This document shows positions 53,751 through 64,000 of a stretch of DNA of 64,000 bases, one piece after another. The DNA comes from BD2-11 sp965115885. GTDB lineage: Bacteria; Gemmatimonadota; Gemmatimonadetes; Longimicrobiales; Gaopeijiaceae. A program made the translations under genes and the position numbers. The stretch lies in contig OZ220479.1 in NCBI GenBank assembly GCA_965115885.1, forward strand, positions 1 to 64,000. The letters are read 5' to 3'. Positions within the stretch are counted from its first letter, which is position 1; every line of letters starts with the position of its first letter. The notes under the pieces are model-generated. The model did not search any database and was not told the origin of the DNA. It was given only the letters and a program-made list of their open reading frames with translations.

Positions 53751-54440
53751 ATGTGCGGCCGCTTCACCCAGCAGTTGACGGCGCGCGAAGTCCACGGTCT
53801 CTACGACGTGGCGGAGCCCCCGTTTCCGCCGACGCTCGAGGCGCGCTACAACGGCGCCCCGACCCAGGACTTCGCGGTCTGCCGCGTCGATGCTCGCGGT
53901 AGCCGGAGCATCGCCAAGCTTCGCTGGGGCTTCGTGCCCTCGTGGACGAGGGACGCCGCCATGGGACCGCCGCTGATCAACGCGCGTGCGGAAACGGTCC
54001 ATCGGAAGCGGGCGTTCGCGGACGCCTTCCGCACGCGACGCTGCCTCGTCCCCGCCAACGGCTGGTTCGAATGGCAGGGATCCGGGCGCGCGAAGCAGCC
54101 CTGGTTCCTGGCCATGGCCGACGGATCCCCACTCTCCTTCGCTGCGGTCTGGGAGCGCCGGGAGACGGAACGGGACGCCATCGAGTCCTTCGCGATCCTC
54201 ACGACTCCGGCGACGGCCTCGCTCGCCGACATTCATCCTCGCCAGCCCGTGATCGTGGCTTCGGAGTGGCGTGCGGAATGGCTCGATCCCTCGACCGAGG
54301 AGCGTCGAATTCTCGAGAGGCTTGGCGCCCCCTGTCCGGGACCGTACGAGCGGCGTGCCGTCGGCGCGCGGGCGAACAGCGTTCTGAACGACGATCCCGG
54401 CATCCTGCGCCCCGTCGGGGAGCAGCTGCGGTTGATCTGA
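53751..54440 (+). CDS. SOS response-associated peptidase (SRAP/YedK/HMCES)
   Basis: Reading 229 aa. MCGRF gives the N-terminal catalytic Cys2, YNGAPTQ the Asn, INARAET the Glu-containing motif, GWFEW, and IHPRQPVI the His. The protein crosslinks to abasic sites in single-stranded DNA and shields them. It is 37 nt downstream of mrr, suggesting a shared transcript for DNA damage or restriction by-products; this is inference. Confidence 0.93.
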   Translation: MCGRFTQQLTAREVHGLYDVAEPPFPPTLEARYNGAPTQDFAVCRVDARGSRSIAKLRWGFVPSWTRDAAMGPPLINARAETVHRKRAFADAFRTRRCLVPANGWFEWQGSGRAKQPWFLAMADGSPLSFAAVWERRETERDAIESFAILTTPATASLADIHPRQPVIVASEWRAEWLDPSTEERRILERLGAPCPGPYERRAVGARANSVLNDDPGILRPVGEQLRLI

Positions 54441-54579
54441 TTCCAAGGGCGCGAGGCGGGCCCGGGGTGGTGCAGGATCGTTACCGCGGCTGCATGGGCA
54501 AGGACCCCGAGGTTGCGCATGGTTGTACGCGTGGTGATCGACGCGGCGGGCGCCAGCCCCGAAACCGAGAGACGAACAG

Positions 54580-56001
54580 ATGACCCTGGGACGCCGAAGG
54601 TTCATTTCCCGACTGGCTTCCGCCGGAGGGCTCGCCGCGCTGGCTCCGTCGCTGGCCGGCTTGGTCGCGTGCGGCGGCGGACGCGGGCCCGGGCGCTCGT
54701 CGAGCATCCGACCCTACGGGCCGCTGGTGCGGTCTCCCGATTGCCCCGAACTCGAAATCGCCGAGCGCCTCAGCTGCGTGCGCCTGAGTTCGGGAGGCGT
54801 GCCTTCGACGGTTCGCGAGGGATTCGCGGTCCCCAACGCGTTCGACGGGATGGCGGCGTTCCCGATGGCGAACGGCAACGTGCGCCTCATCCGCAACCAC
54901 GAGATGGTCGACGAACCGGGCTCGGCGCGACCGATCGGCTCGCCGTGGTACGATGACGCCGGGAGCGGGGGCACGACTTCGCTCGAGGTGCGCATCGCGA
55001 GCGAGGGCGACGAACCGGGCGTCGAGCTGGTGGACGAGTTTCCGTCCCTCGCGGGCACGTACGTGAACTGCGCGGGAGGGCCCACGCCGTGGGGCAGCTG
55101 GCTCTCGTGCGAAGAAACCACGAGCGGTCGCCGCGCCGGATTCGGCAAGCGCCACGGTTACGTCTTCGAGGTGCCTGCGGAGGCGACCGGCCCCGTGGAT
55201 CCCGTGCCGTTGGTGGACATGGGCCGCTTCGTGCACGAGGCGGTGGCGGTCGATCCGGAGACGGGGATCGTCTACGAGACCGAGGACGCGTGGTACGTCC
55301 CGTTCGTTCCCAACCGGCCCGGCGCGGGGCTCTACCGTTTCGTCCCCCGCGAGCCCGGGATGCTGGCGGCGGGTGGGCGCCTGCAGATGCTGGCGGTCAC
55401 AGGATCGCCCGACTACTTGACCGCGCGCGGCCAGACGCAGGGCACGATTCTGCCCGTCCACTGGGTCGACATCGACGATCCCGACCCGGCCGACGCGGGA
55501 CGGGATCCGCTGGCGGTCTTCAAGCAGGGACGCGCGAAGGGGGGAGCCCGTTTCGCGCGTCTGGAGGGCGCGTTCCACGGCGACGGCGGCATATACGTGG
55601 TCTCCACCAACGGCGGCGAAGCTACCTCCGGACAGGTGTTCCACTACAGGCCGCTGTCCGCCGACCGGGGCGAGCTGACTTTGGTGTTCGAGTCGCCCTC
55701 GGCGGAGGTGTTGGACGGTCCGGACAACATCGTGACGAGCCCGCGCGGCGGCTTGGTCATGTGCGAGGACGGAAGCGACGACCAGTACGTGCGCGCGCTG
55801 GATCGGGAGGGCCGAATCGCCGACCTGGCGCGCGCGCCGCTCGGCCCCGAAGGACAGGCGCCCGGCGAGTTCGCGGGGGCGTGTTTCAGCCCGGACGGAC
55901 GCGTGCTCTTCTTCAACGCGCAGGGCGACCGGACGGTCGGAGGCACGCTCGCCAGCGCCACTTACGCGATGTGGGGCCCTTGGGAGGACGGACCCGTCTG
56001 A
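54580..56001 (+). CDS. PhoX/DUF839-family exported phosphatase-like protein
   Basis: Reading 473 aa. A twin-arginine signal (GRRRFISRLASAGGLAALAP) is followed by a lipobox-like LVACGGG, so export through Tat is likely. The DUF839/PhoX propeller includes LIRNHEMVDEP, GSWLSCEET, GRFVHEAVAVDP, YETEDAW and DGPDNIV. PhoX enzymes are Ca/Fe phosphatases, but some DUF839 proteins are not phosphatases. It precedes the PorV-like barrel gene on the same strand. Confidence 0.85.
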   Translation: MTLGRRRFISRLASAGGLAALAPSLAGLVACGGGRGPGRSSSIRPYGPLVRSPDCPELEIAERLSCVRLSSGGVPSTVREGFAVPNAFDGMAAFPMANGNVRLIRNHEMVDEPGSARPIGSPWYDDAGSGGTTSLEVRIASEGDEPGVELVDEFPSLAGTYVNCAGGPTPWGSWLSCEETTSGRRAGFGKRHGYVFEVPAEATGPVDPVPLVDMGRFVHEAVAVDPETGIVYETEDAWYVPFVPNRPGAGLYRFVPREPGMLAAGGRLQMLAVTGSPDYLTARGQTQGTILPVHWVDIDDPDPADAGRDPLAVFKQGRAKGGARFARLEGAFHGDGGIYVVSTNGGEATSGQVFHYRPLSADRGELTLVFESPSAEVLDGPDNIVTSPRGGLVMCEDGSDDQYVRALDREGRIADLARAPLGPEGQAPGEFAGACFSPDGRVLFFNAQGDRTVGGTLASATYAMWGPWEDGPV

Positions 56002-56150
56002 TTTTGCCCCCCTCGGCGAAGGCGGATATACTCGTCGAGATCGGTCGGCTTCCACGAGTCTCGATTTCGGTTGCCCGGTCGGCTCCGGCGCCTCTCGTTC
56101 CCGGCGAAGGACAAGGTTTTCGCCCCACCGACCCCATCGGACTTGTCGAC

Positions 56151-57119
56151 TTGAGATCCACATCGGCCGCACCCGGTCCGCCCGCGCGCTGGCGCGAGGC
56201 CGCGGCTTTCGTCGCGCTGGCTCTGGCGAGTTCGTCGGCCGCGAACCCCGCGCGCGGGCACGCCCAGTCCACGGAACACGGCCCGCTTGTGCTCGAGTTG
56301 CCCGCCAGCACCCGGGGGCTTGCATTGGGTGGCGCCTTCCGCACGGTCGGAAACGACAGCGACGCCGTCTTCCATAACCCGGCGCTGATCGACGGCGACG
56401 GCATCGTCGGCGTCTCGGTGCAACGCTTCGGAAACGCGAGCCTGCTCGGCACGGTGTCCGCCGCCACCGAGTGGTCTGCGGCCCGCGTGGCCGTGGGAGT
56501 TCAGACGCTCGGCTACGGCCTGCCGGAAGGAAGCGCGGCCGTCCCGTCCCACGACGCGCGGTCGCTTTTCGCTTCCGGGAGTACGGGGGCGGCGGAGGTC
56601 GTCGTTTCGGTGGGGTACGCGCGCGAGGTGAAGGGGGTGCGTGCGGGCATCGCCGGCAAGCTCGTGGACCAGCGCCTCGGCGGGCATCGCGACGCCACCG
56701 GAGCCGTCGACCTAGGGGTGGCGGTCGAGGCGGGTCCCGCGCGCCTCGCGCTGGCCGTGCAGAACCTGGGGCCGGGACTTGCCTTGGGCGGAACCGAGGT
56801 CGCGCTTCCCCTTCGCGTCACCGCCGGCGGATCCACGCCGGCCATCCCGGTTGGGCCGCTCGACTTGGGCTGGAGCGCCGCAGTCTCCCGCGAGGCGGAC
56901 GGTACGGTCGTTCCGGGAGCGGGGATGGAGGTCGCGTACTGGCCGGTGCGCGGACGCACCTTCACGGCCCGCGTGGGCGTTCGGCGCGCCCCGGACGGGT
57001 TCGGCCGTCCGGTCACCTTGGGAGGGGCGTTCGACGGCGACCGCCTCGCCATCGACTACGCGTGGCAACGCTTCGACGGCGGCGAGGCCCTCCACCGCAT
57101 CGGGCTGAGCTGGCGCTAG
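56151..57119 (+). CDS. PorV/UPF0164-like outer-membrane beta-barrel protein
   Basis: Reading 322 aa from TTG 56151, chosen because no ATG or GTG precedes the signal peptide in frame. RWREAAAFVALALASSSAAN then ARGHAQ suggests export. LALGGAFRTVGNDSDAVFHNPAL is the characteristic PorV/UPF0164 N-terminal motif, followed by alternating strands and a final LHRIGLSWR. The protein would be an outer-membrane shuttle or porin-like barrel. Start uncertain. Confidence 0.8.
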   Translation: MRSTSAAPGPPARWREAAAFVALALASSSAANPARGHAQSTEHGPLVLELPASTRGLALGGAFRTVGNDSDAVFHNPALIDGDGIVGVSVQRFGNASLLGTVSAATEWSAARVAVGVQTLGYGLPEGSAAVPSHDARSLFASGSTGAAEVVVSVGYAREVKGVRAGIAGKLVDQRLGGHRDATGAVDLGVAVEAGPARLALAVQNLGPGLALGGTEVALPLRVTAGGSTPAIPVGPLDLGWSAAVSREADGTVVPGAGMEVAYWPVRGRTFTARVGVRRAPDGFGRPVTLGGAFDGDRLAIDYAWQRFDGGEALHRIGLSWR

Positions 57120-57222
57120 TCGCAGTCCTCTTGTATTTGAAACCGGTGCCGTTGTTTCCTGGACTCCGGTACCGAGATTGATCGGAAGACCTGCGTCGCG
57201 AAGGCGATGCAGGGGTGCGGCT

Positions 57223-60200
57223 TCAATCGATCGACAGCTTGGGCAGGGATCGAACGATTTCCATGGTCTCCAGGCTGACGGTGATGATCCGCAGGAACAG
57301 GTCGAGTGGGTAGCGTGGGTCGCCGACGGTCTCGATCGCGTAGCGGTTGGCGTCGCTGACGATCCCGCTCGCCCTGTGGATCTTGACGCACTGGCGGTTC
57401 ATGATCCAGTCAAGCGCCGGTTTGCCGTTCACGACGTATTCCCAGGCTGCCTCGGGGATGTCGCGGATGGTGATGTGGGAGTTGTAGGTGACCGTCGAAC
57501 GGTCCTTGTTCTCGCCTGAACCGGGATGCCGCATCTTCGTCACCCGGTAGTCTACCTCGGGGTTGTCCAAGAGGAGCTTGCCGCCCGTGTCGATGGTGGC
57601 CGGATACGGGTCGACGTCCTCGTAGCCGACGTGAAGTTCGCCGAGGCGACGCCCCGCGTCCCGAAATGCGCGGTAGTCCTCGGTTCGCTTCACGCAGGGG
57701 ATGCGCGGCAAATCCTTGGCGAGGTTGGCGCGGAAGCGGTTGCGGTAGTCTTCGGAATGCAGAAGGCCATAAATGTAGTGGAAGATGTCCTCCCGGTCCA
57801 CCGACTCGGACGGGTAGGCGGTGCGGAAGATCTGAAGAGCGTAGTCGGTGATAGCGTCGATTCGACTGTGACCGGCTCCGCCTTCCGAGAAAAATCCGGC
57901 TCTCCGCTCGTCCTGCCTGGCTTGGCGGTACAGATACAATGGAAAGCACTGTCCTGTGTCGACCGTATGGAGATTCGGCAGCGAATCCATCATCAGAGCG
58001 GAAAAACCCGATCTTCCGCCTTTGCCCGTTACGGAAATCACCCGGTTGGGTAGTTTCGCGTTCGGAAAAATGGCGGGCATTTGATATACCCTTTCATTCA
58101 GTCGGCGACTGAAGAATTGCCAATTTCTGGTGAAAGGGCGGTACATGCAAGGCACGAGCAATCCGTCGTTCGATGCAAGGCTCTCGCTTCTCTGGAGGTC
58201 ACATTTTAGGGAATAGGTCCAGCTGATTCTGGTGCGGTCGACGGTGACGAAATCGCCGACCTTCGGGAGTGGATTTCCGGAGGATTCGGCTGTCTGTTTC
58301 GCTTCATTCCAGCGTGCCACTTCGTGGTTGTAGAAGGATATCGTTTTTCCGATGTGGCCAGCCAATGCGAGCCGAGACGGATTGATGCACCAGGCATCCC
58401 GGTTGGTGGCTACGCCCAAGGAATAGTTGTCGAACAGAACGTGCTCGGTCTTGTTTTTCTTGTCGCCGATCTTCGGATACCCTTCGAAACTCGAATCGCG
58501 CTGATCCAACCAGTCGCCGTGTTCGTCCGGGGCAATCCGGGTCCATCCGCCGGCTTTCTCGATCTCACGAATGCTGCCGAACCGCTTGAGGGTGTCCAGT
58601 TTTTCCTTCCGGTCCAGATCGTTGCCGATGTCGTGCAACCGGATGCGGCCCTGCTCCGAGGCGTCCGGATTCTTGACGAAGACGGTGATCGCGATGCCGG
58701 TCATGCTGCCTTGCCCGAACACGTTCTCTCCTTCGCCCGCCCGGTTCCCAGACAGCATGTTCTTGCGGACGTCGCCGCGAAGATGGAACACGTGAACGCT
58801 GGCGAATTCCTCGGCGAGGCACCTCCGCAATCCATCGGCGAAGGCGCGCTCGATCCAAGCGCTGCCGGAAACGAACGCCATCACGCCGGCCTTTCCGAGC
58901 CGGTCGCTACCCCAACGGATCGCTCGGATGTAGCTGTCGTAGAGATTCCGCAGCAGGACCGCCTTGGAGCGTGCCGCATAGGTGGACCGGATCCTTTGGT
59001 CGAGCCGCGCATAAGGCACGTTCTTCGCGTTGTCGTCTTCGGTTTTCTGTCCTGTGGAGTAGGGTGGATTGCCGACGATCACCCGGATGTCGGCCGCCTT
59101 CTGCCGCTCGCGCCGGTCGGTGTTGTCCTTCATGTAGAAGGACAGTTCGTCGTCGCCCTCGTGCAGGGAGAAGGTGTCGGTGAGGCAGATGCCGGTGAAG
59201 GGCAGGTAGTCGTCGCGCTCGGCGGCCGCGTGGAACGCGGTCTCGATGTTGATGGCGGCGATGTAGTAGGCGAGCAGCACGATTTCGTTCGCGTGGATCT
59301 CCTCGCGGTACTTGCGCTCGAGGTCCCCGGGCGCGATCAGACCCGATTGCAGCAACCGGGTGATGAAGGTGCCGGTGCCGGTGAATGGATCGAGGATGTG
59401 CACGCCTTCCGAGCCGAGCGTCTGGCCAAATTCGTCCTGCAGCGCATCGTTCACCGACCGGATGATGAAGTCCACGATCTCGACCGGTGTGTAGACGATG
59501 CCGAGTATCTTCGTGGTACGCGGAAAAGCGCCTCGGAAGAACTTGTCGTAGAGCTCGACGACCAAGTTCTGCCGCGCCGGCGGGTCGGTGATCCCTCGGG
59601 CCCGCTGACGCACCGAGGCGTAGAAGCCTTCGAGCTTTCTGGATTCGCGTTCGATCTGCGCCTCGTCGATCACCGACAGGACTTCCGTCATCGCGACCGA
59701 GACCGGGTTCCTGTCCACGAAAGCGTGGCCCTCGAACAGCGCGTCGAACACGGGACGCGTGATCAGGTGCTGCGCCAGCATCTCGATGGCGTTGCGCTCC
59801 GTGACGGATTCGTTGAGATCGTCCCGGAGCTCTCGGAGAAAGTCCTCGAAAAATGACCGGGCGTCGCTGCCTGATCGCCGCACGAGGTTTTCGATCCGGG
59901 TCATGTGGCGCTCCGCGATCTCGGCCACGTCCTTCGCCCAGTCCTCCCAGTAGTGGCGCGTTCCACACTTCTCGACGATTTTCGCCATCACCGCTGCGGA
60001 GAAGTCGTCGATGACCAACGTTCCCCGCGGGCTTGTCGGCGGCGTGGACGCAATTTCCCCCCGACCGAGGTCGGGACCGCGTACGGTGGGCCGCTGAGGT
60101 AGAGTCTCGACCGTTGCCGTCACCGCTTCGAGTTCGGCGCTGCGGAGAGTTCTACCGTCCACGACCGCGATGCGCTCGCCGATGTCCTGGCCGAGGCCGC

Positions 60201-62108
60201 CCTGGTTGATGACCGCGTCGAGCCTTTCGTCGTGGGCGCGCAACGCGTTCAGGATCTGCCAGACGACGCTGTATTTCCGGTTGTCGGAGAGGGCTTCGTC
60301 GGCGGAGACCTCCGGCGGGATGCCGACGGGCAGGATGACGTAGCCCATCCGCTTGTCCGGCGCCCGACGCATCACTCGGCCCACCGCCTGCACGACGTCG
60401 ATCTGGCTGTTGCGTGGATGCAGGAACAAAATCGCGTCGAGCGCGGGGACGTCTACGCCTTCGATCAAACAACGCGCGTTGCTCAGGATCCGGCAAACGT
60501 TCGGATCTTTGTCCTCCTTCAGCCAGTCGAGTCGTTTGCCACGCTCGCGAGCGTCGTACGTGCCGTCCACATGCCGGACTTCGCACGAGACGCCGCCCCG
60601 GTAGCCGTCGCCGGTTCTGGACCGGAATTCCTCGATCACCCGTCCGAACTCGTCTCGAACCAGCTTGGAACTGGCGATGCTCCGGCAGAACGCTAGGGCG
60701 CGGCGCATCGGCCCGGGGTCGCCCGACGCTTCGAGTCCGATCTTCGACAGGGCCTTCCAGCAGCCGACGATCTTCGTCGCGTCGTCGAGGATGAGTTCGG
60801 TATTCTCGTCGGCGAGGCGCTTCTGCACCGCGCCGCTCACCTGCCCCTCGTCCATGGCCAGAACGATCACGCGATAGTCGGTCAGGATGCCGCTCTCGAC
60901 CGCTCGCGCGAAGCCGTGATGGAACAGGACCTCGCCGTAGGTCTCGGCGTCGTCCATGGACGCGAGGACGGCCCGCGCGTCCCGCGCTTTGGATTTCGCG
61001 TTCTCGCCGTAGATGCGGGGGGTCGCGGTCATGTAGATCCGCTTGCGGCCCCGAACCGTTTCGTTGTCGTGCACCTTCACGAAATTCGACTGGTTCTCGT
61101 CGGCGAAGGTCACGCCCGTGGTGCGGTGGGCCTCGTCGCAGACGATCAGATCGAACTCGGGAAGCCCGTGGGTCCGCTGACCGTCCGCGACCGTCGAGAG
61201 CGACTGGTAGGTCGCGAACACGACGCGCATGGAACCCTCGCCCGATGCGGTGAGCGCCCGCGAGAGCGAAGCCGCGTCCGTCGTCGCAGGGAAGGCGAGA
61301 TCGGTGACCTCCAGTTCCGCGATGTCGTCCCGGTACCGCCGCCGTCTTCCCACCCGCGTGTCCGAGCACACGGCGCGAAGGAGGTGATCGGGAGGAGCGC
61401 GTCGGCGCACCATTCGCGCACCGTCTGCGCCATGAGCGCGAGGGACGGCACGAGGAACAGGACGTGTCCGTCGGTGCCCGCCAGTTCCTCGGCGATGCGC
61501 AGGCTGGTCAGCGTCTTCCCCGTGCCGCAGGCCATGACGAGCTTGCCCCGGTCGGCGTCGGCGAGCCCCGCCCGCACCGCCTCCACCGCCTCGACCTGAT
61601 CCTGTCTCAGGACCTTCGGGGCGGGGCGCGCGATCCTGCCCGTCGCCTCGAACTTCGACCAATCCACTTGGCTGTCGCGCAGATCCCGAAGACCGATCCG
61701 CAGGGTCGGGATCGTCTGACCGCGCAACATCGTCCTGGCCTTGGGACTCCACGGCACGTCGGTCGTCTCGACGATCATCCGCTCCGCGAACGCGTGCTTG
61801 GCCGAGGCGGAGACGAAGCTGTCGATGTCCTCCTTGCGGATGCGTCGGCCGACGTCAAAGAACTTGCACTGGATGGCGGCGAGGCCACCGTCTCGTCTCG
61901 TCGCGACGAGATCGATTCCGGTGTCGCTGCGATCCTGTTCCTGGCGGCGTGCCCAATCCGACCAGAGCTCGACACAGCGAAAGCGTTTGACCTGAATCGG
62001 GTCGGCGACCAGCCAAGCGGCGACCAGCTTCTCGAACGCGGTGCCCTTGTCGCGTTCGCTTATGGCGGCGGTCCGATAGGACTCGAGCAGAAGATCGAGC
62101 GGATTCAT
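57223..62108 (-). pseudogene. Single-polypeptide type ISP restriction-modification enzyme, frameshifted
   Basis: Pieced together from ATG 62108 it would be about 1,628 aa. It has an N-terminal nuclease (GIDLVATRRDGGLAAIQCKFF; Asp66, Gln80-x-Lys82), a helicase (VMACGTGKT, VCDEAHRTTG, MTATPRIYG, VGRVMRRAPDK) and an N6-adenine methyltransferase (DPFTGTGTFITRLL, NPPYSTG). A target-recognition C-terminus completes it. A frameshift lies near 61372-61378: frame 1 ends ...LLPITSFA, and the protein continues at VCSDTRVGRRRRYR in another frame. The total of 4,886 nt is two over a multiple of three, consistent with a 1-base loss or 2-base gain. If real, the enzyme is dead or phase-variable; a sequencing error is also possible. 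Confidence 0.82.
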
Positions 62109-62121
62109 CGGGATCGGGGAA

Positions 62122-62672
62122 TCACTCGCTTTCCAGTTGCGGGTACCCATTCCACGTCGCCCCGTCCAGCGCGCATCCGCCGACCTTCGGCGTGGGCCGC
62201 CCCACTGCTTGGGCGCTGGTCCCTGAGTCCTCGGGCCCGATCCAGACGCGGGTAGGCAACCCCCGAGGAAACAGGTCGCGGTGACGCCGGACGAATCTTG
62301 CCGCTCTGGCGGGACGTTTGGTCAGCACCTGATAGAAATGTGCCGATCCATGTCCAGCATGATCCAGAAGCATCGATGCGCGGAGCCCTCGGGACCTTGC
62401 TGTGGAACAGGTCCAACATGGGGTCGACGAAGACCCGCCGAGGCCTCTTCCACGCCGAGGTCGCGCGAAGCCGCTTGGGCCATGCGCGGAGCGCGAAGGG
62501 GTCGCGGCGGTTCTCCCGAGTGTCCACGACGGGTGGGCGCGATAGGTCTTCGCCAACAAGCCTCTTGCGAACCGTTTCGCGTAGCACGGTCGCATCCAGC
62601 GGACACGCGCGCGCAACTCGTGGTCGGATTCCGCATGGCGTCCGTCCACTCGATGGCGCTTCGGTCGGGCAC
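62122..62672 (-). pseudogene. DUF5131 (phage Gp37-like) pseudogene
   Basis: Starts at ATG 62672 with MPDRSAIEWTDAMRNPTTS, then frame changes: CYAKRFARGLLAKTY, DPFALRAWPKRL, RRVFVDPMLDLFHSKVP and HFYQVLTKRPARAARF. All are DUF5131 segments in the right order. At least three shifts over 550 nt make it non-functional. The family is a radical-SAM-like protein common on phages. It lies 13 nt upstream of the type ISP gene. Confidence 0.75.
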
Positions 62673-62727
62673 GTTTCCTCCTTGGGACGAGCGGGCTCGC
62701 GGAACCGCCCACGCCGCTTGCGCCGCT

Positions 62728-64000
62728 TCAGGGGATCCGCACCGCCGTGTAGGCCGGATCCATGCGCGCGAATCCCACGTCGTCCAGCACCACTTCGCCG
62801 GCGGCCGTGCGGTCGAAGACCAGCCCCACCTCGATCAGCCGGTCCAGCCGGAGCGCCGGCTCCGCCTCGGCGAAGTCCGCCAGCGGAATCGAATAGCTCT
62901 GCAGCAGCAACTCGAAGAGATTGGCGAAGCGGGCGTCCTCCAGGTCGCGCCGGCGAAGGACCCGCATCTCCAACGGTTTGCGCACCGGTCCGTAGCGGCT
63001 GAGCGGCACGGCGGCGGCGGTCCCGCGCCGGTCCCGCGCCACGACGCTCAGGTCGAACGGCTCTTCCTCCTCTCCGTCCCCGCGCTCCTCCTCGCGTTCC
63101 TCGGACTCGCTCTCGTCCTTTCCGGCGCCGCGCGGTCCCGGCGTCGCCCGCGTGGCCGCCAGCGACAGCTCGAGAGAGGCGTGGGCGTCGAGCGCCCACT
63201 CGGCGGCGAGCGTCGCGGGCAGCTCGATGGCGTACGCCGCCGGCGGCCCCGGCGCGTCCGTGCCTTCGACGCGGTTGTTCCAGCCCAGCCACACGGCCTG
63301 ATTGTCCTGCGAGGCCGAGGTCTCCGGCCGGTTGCTCGACCGCAGTCCCATGCGTCCCTCCCGCCAGGTCGAGAGACTGTCGCCCCGCAGGCGGACCCCG
63401 GGATGGGTCCCGGACACGACGTCGACGTCCTCCTCGAAATCGGCCAGCGTGCGGAAGCTCTCGGTCCGGAACCGGGTCACGTACATGGTTTTGGGCAACC
63501 ACCCGCCGATCACCCGGTGATCGCGGAACATCGGCAGGTAGCGGTCGTCGTCGCGCAGCGAGGTCTCCAGAAAGGCCGAGACGTAGAGCTCCGCGAAGCG
63601 GCGCTGGTCCTCCCCGGGCATGAGCGCGCGCAGATCCAGGACGCGCCCGCTGCGCGGACCGTTGTCGTGCGCCCCCCACACCGTGTTCCACTGCCCGTGG
63701 TTGGCGCGGTAGACCCAGATGGCGGTTTTCAGACGCGGCCGCCCGTCGGTGAACTTCACGCGCTTGTACAGCCGGAGGCCGTGGAAGCTGGTCACGTCGC
63801 CGTCGTGCGACCCGTGGAAGACCATGTAGTTCACGTTCTCGACCGGGACGAAGCGGTCGGTGGGCAGGTACTGCCCGTCGACCGGGGCGATGGCGACGAT
63901 CGCGCGGATGCCGTAGCCGAAGTCGAACTCCAGGGACGCGTCGTCCGGGTAGCGCGACAGGCGGTTGAAGGCCGCGGCGTGGCCCACCGCCTCCCCGCCC
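62728..64000 (-). CDS. Alpha/beta-hydrolase-fold protein (5' partial)
   Basis: The frame runs off the right edge of the window; extended codons read GGEAV before GHAAAFNRL, so a G-x-S-x-G-type nucleophile elbow lies just outside. FHGSHDGDVTSFHG carries the acid Asp, and RANHGQWNTVWG holds a candidate His. The C-terminal part contains an acidic low-complexity insert (about 265-290) and a beta-rich domain (VVLDDVGFARMDPAY). Family members are esterase or lipase-like. The precise substrate is not deducible. Confidence 0.75.
   Translation of the reverse strand, partial: GGEAVGHAAAFNRLSRYPDDASLEFDFGYGIRAIVAIAPVDGQYLPTDRFVPVENVNYMVFHGSHDGDVTSFHGLRLYKRVKFTDGRPRLKTAIWVYRANHGQWNTVWGAHDNGPRSGRVLDLRALMPGEDQRRFAELYVSAFLETSLRDDDRYLPMFRDHRVIGGWLPKTMYVTRFRTESFRTLADFEEDVDVVSGTHPGVRLRGDSLSTWREGRMGLRSSNRPETSASQDNQAVWLGWNNRVEGTDAPGPPAAYAIELPATLAAEWALDAHASLELSLAATRATPGPRGAGKDESESEEREEERGDGEEEEPFDLSVVARDRRGTAAAVPLSRYGPVRKPLEMRVLRRRDLEDARFANLFELLLQSYSIPLADFAEAEPALRLDRLIEVGLVFDRTAAGEVVLDDVGFARMDPAYTAVRIP

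Overview
The window is a GC-rich bacterial chromosome segment. A DUF5117-type zinc metalloprotease, a secreted S9 peptidase, a DUF5916 outer-membrane barrel protein, a PorV/UPF0164-like barrel, a lipoprotein quinoprotein dehydrogenase and a large NAD-glutamate dehydrogenase all occur here. Frequent GTG/TTG starts and very tight gene packing fit too. This suggests Gemmatimonadota or a relative; that is inference from gene families, since no rRNA lies in the window.

Layout. 1-3.9 kb: the end of a metalloprotease gene converges on a PQQ-type dehydrogenase. 4.2-13.5 kb: a seven-gene co-directional run whose last six genes all overlap. It holds an aminotransferase, a P1B-type ATPase homologue that lacks both catalytic aspartates, a NosR-like flavin/iron-sulfur membrane protein, ApbE and LutABC, followed by a Ppx/GppA enzyme. 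This reads as an extracytosolic electron-transfer module joined to lactate oxidation. 15.5-25.2 kb: a protein with three near-identical repeats, NAD-glutamate dehydrogenase and three glycosyltransferases. 25.3-27.1 kb: pgeF, a 62-aa four-Cys protein and an OsmC-family gene with an in-frame UGA at the catalytic Cys position plus a bSECIS-like hairpin, so a probable selenoprotein. 27.7-31.6 kb: an S9 peptidase and two tandem copies of a 54-55 aa Arg-rich protein unit. 31.7-38.8 kb: a DEAD-box helicase, a tyrosine phosphatase, an aminotransferase, a DsbA-fold protein, a catalytically degenerate helicase with a DbpA-like C-terminus and a K+ channel.

38.9-48.8 kb is an accessory island of decayed IS110, group II intron RT and IS1634-type sequences. 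It holds an AT-richer UDG-like gene and an 843-codon unknown gene split cleanly by an IS1182-family element with a CTAG target duplication. Two IS1634 fragments lie in inverted orientation at its sides. 48.9-52.2 kb returns to core genes: infA, a zinc ribbon, a DUF5916 barrel and tRNA-Asn. 52.3-64 kb mixes restriction functions with core genes: a C5-methyltransferase relic, Mrr, an SRAP protein, a PhoX-like protein and a PorV-like barrel. These are followed by a frameshifted single-polypeptide type ISP restriction-modification gene, a broken DUF5131 gene and a partial alpha/beta hydrolase.

The three items most worth attention are the double-aspartate-less P1B ATPase in a flavin/lactate operon, the OsmC selenoprotein candidate, and the tandem Arg-rich small genes.
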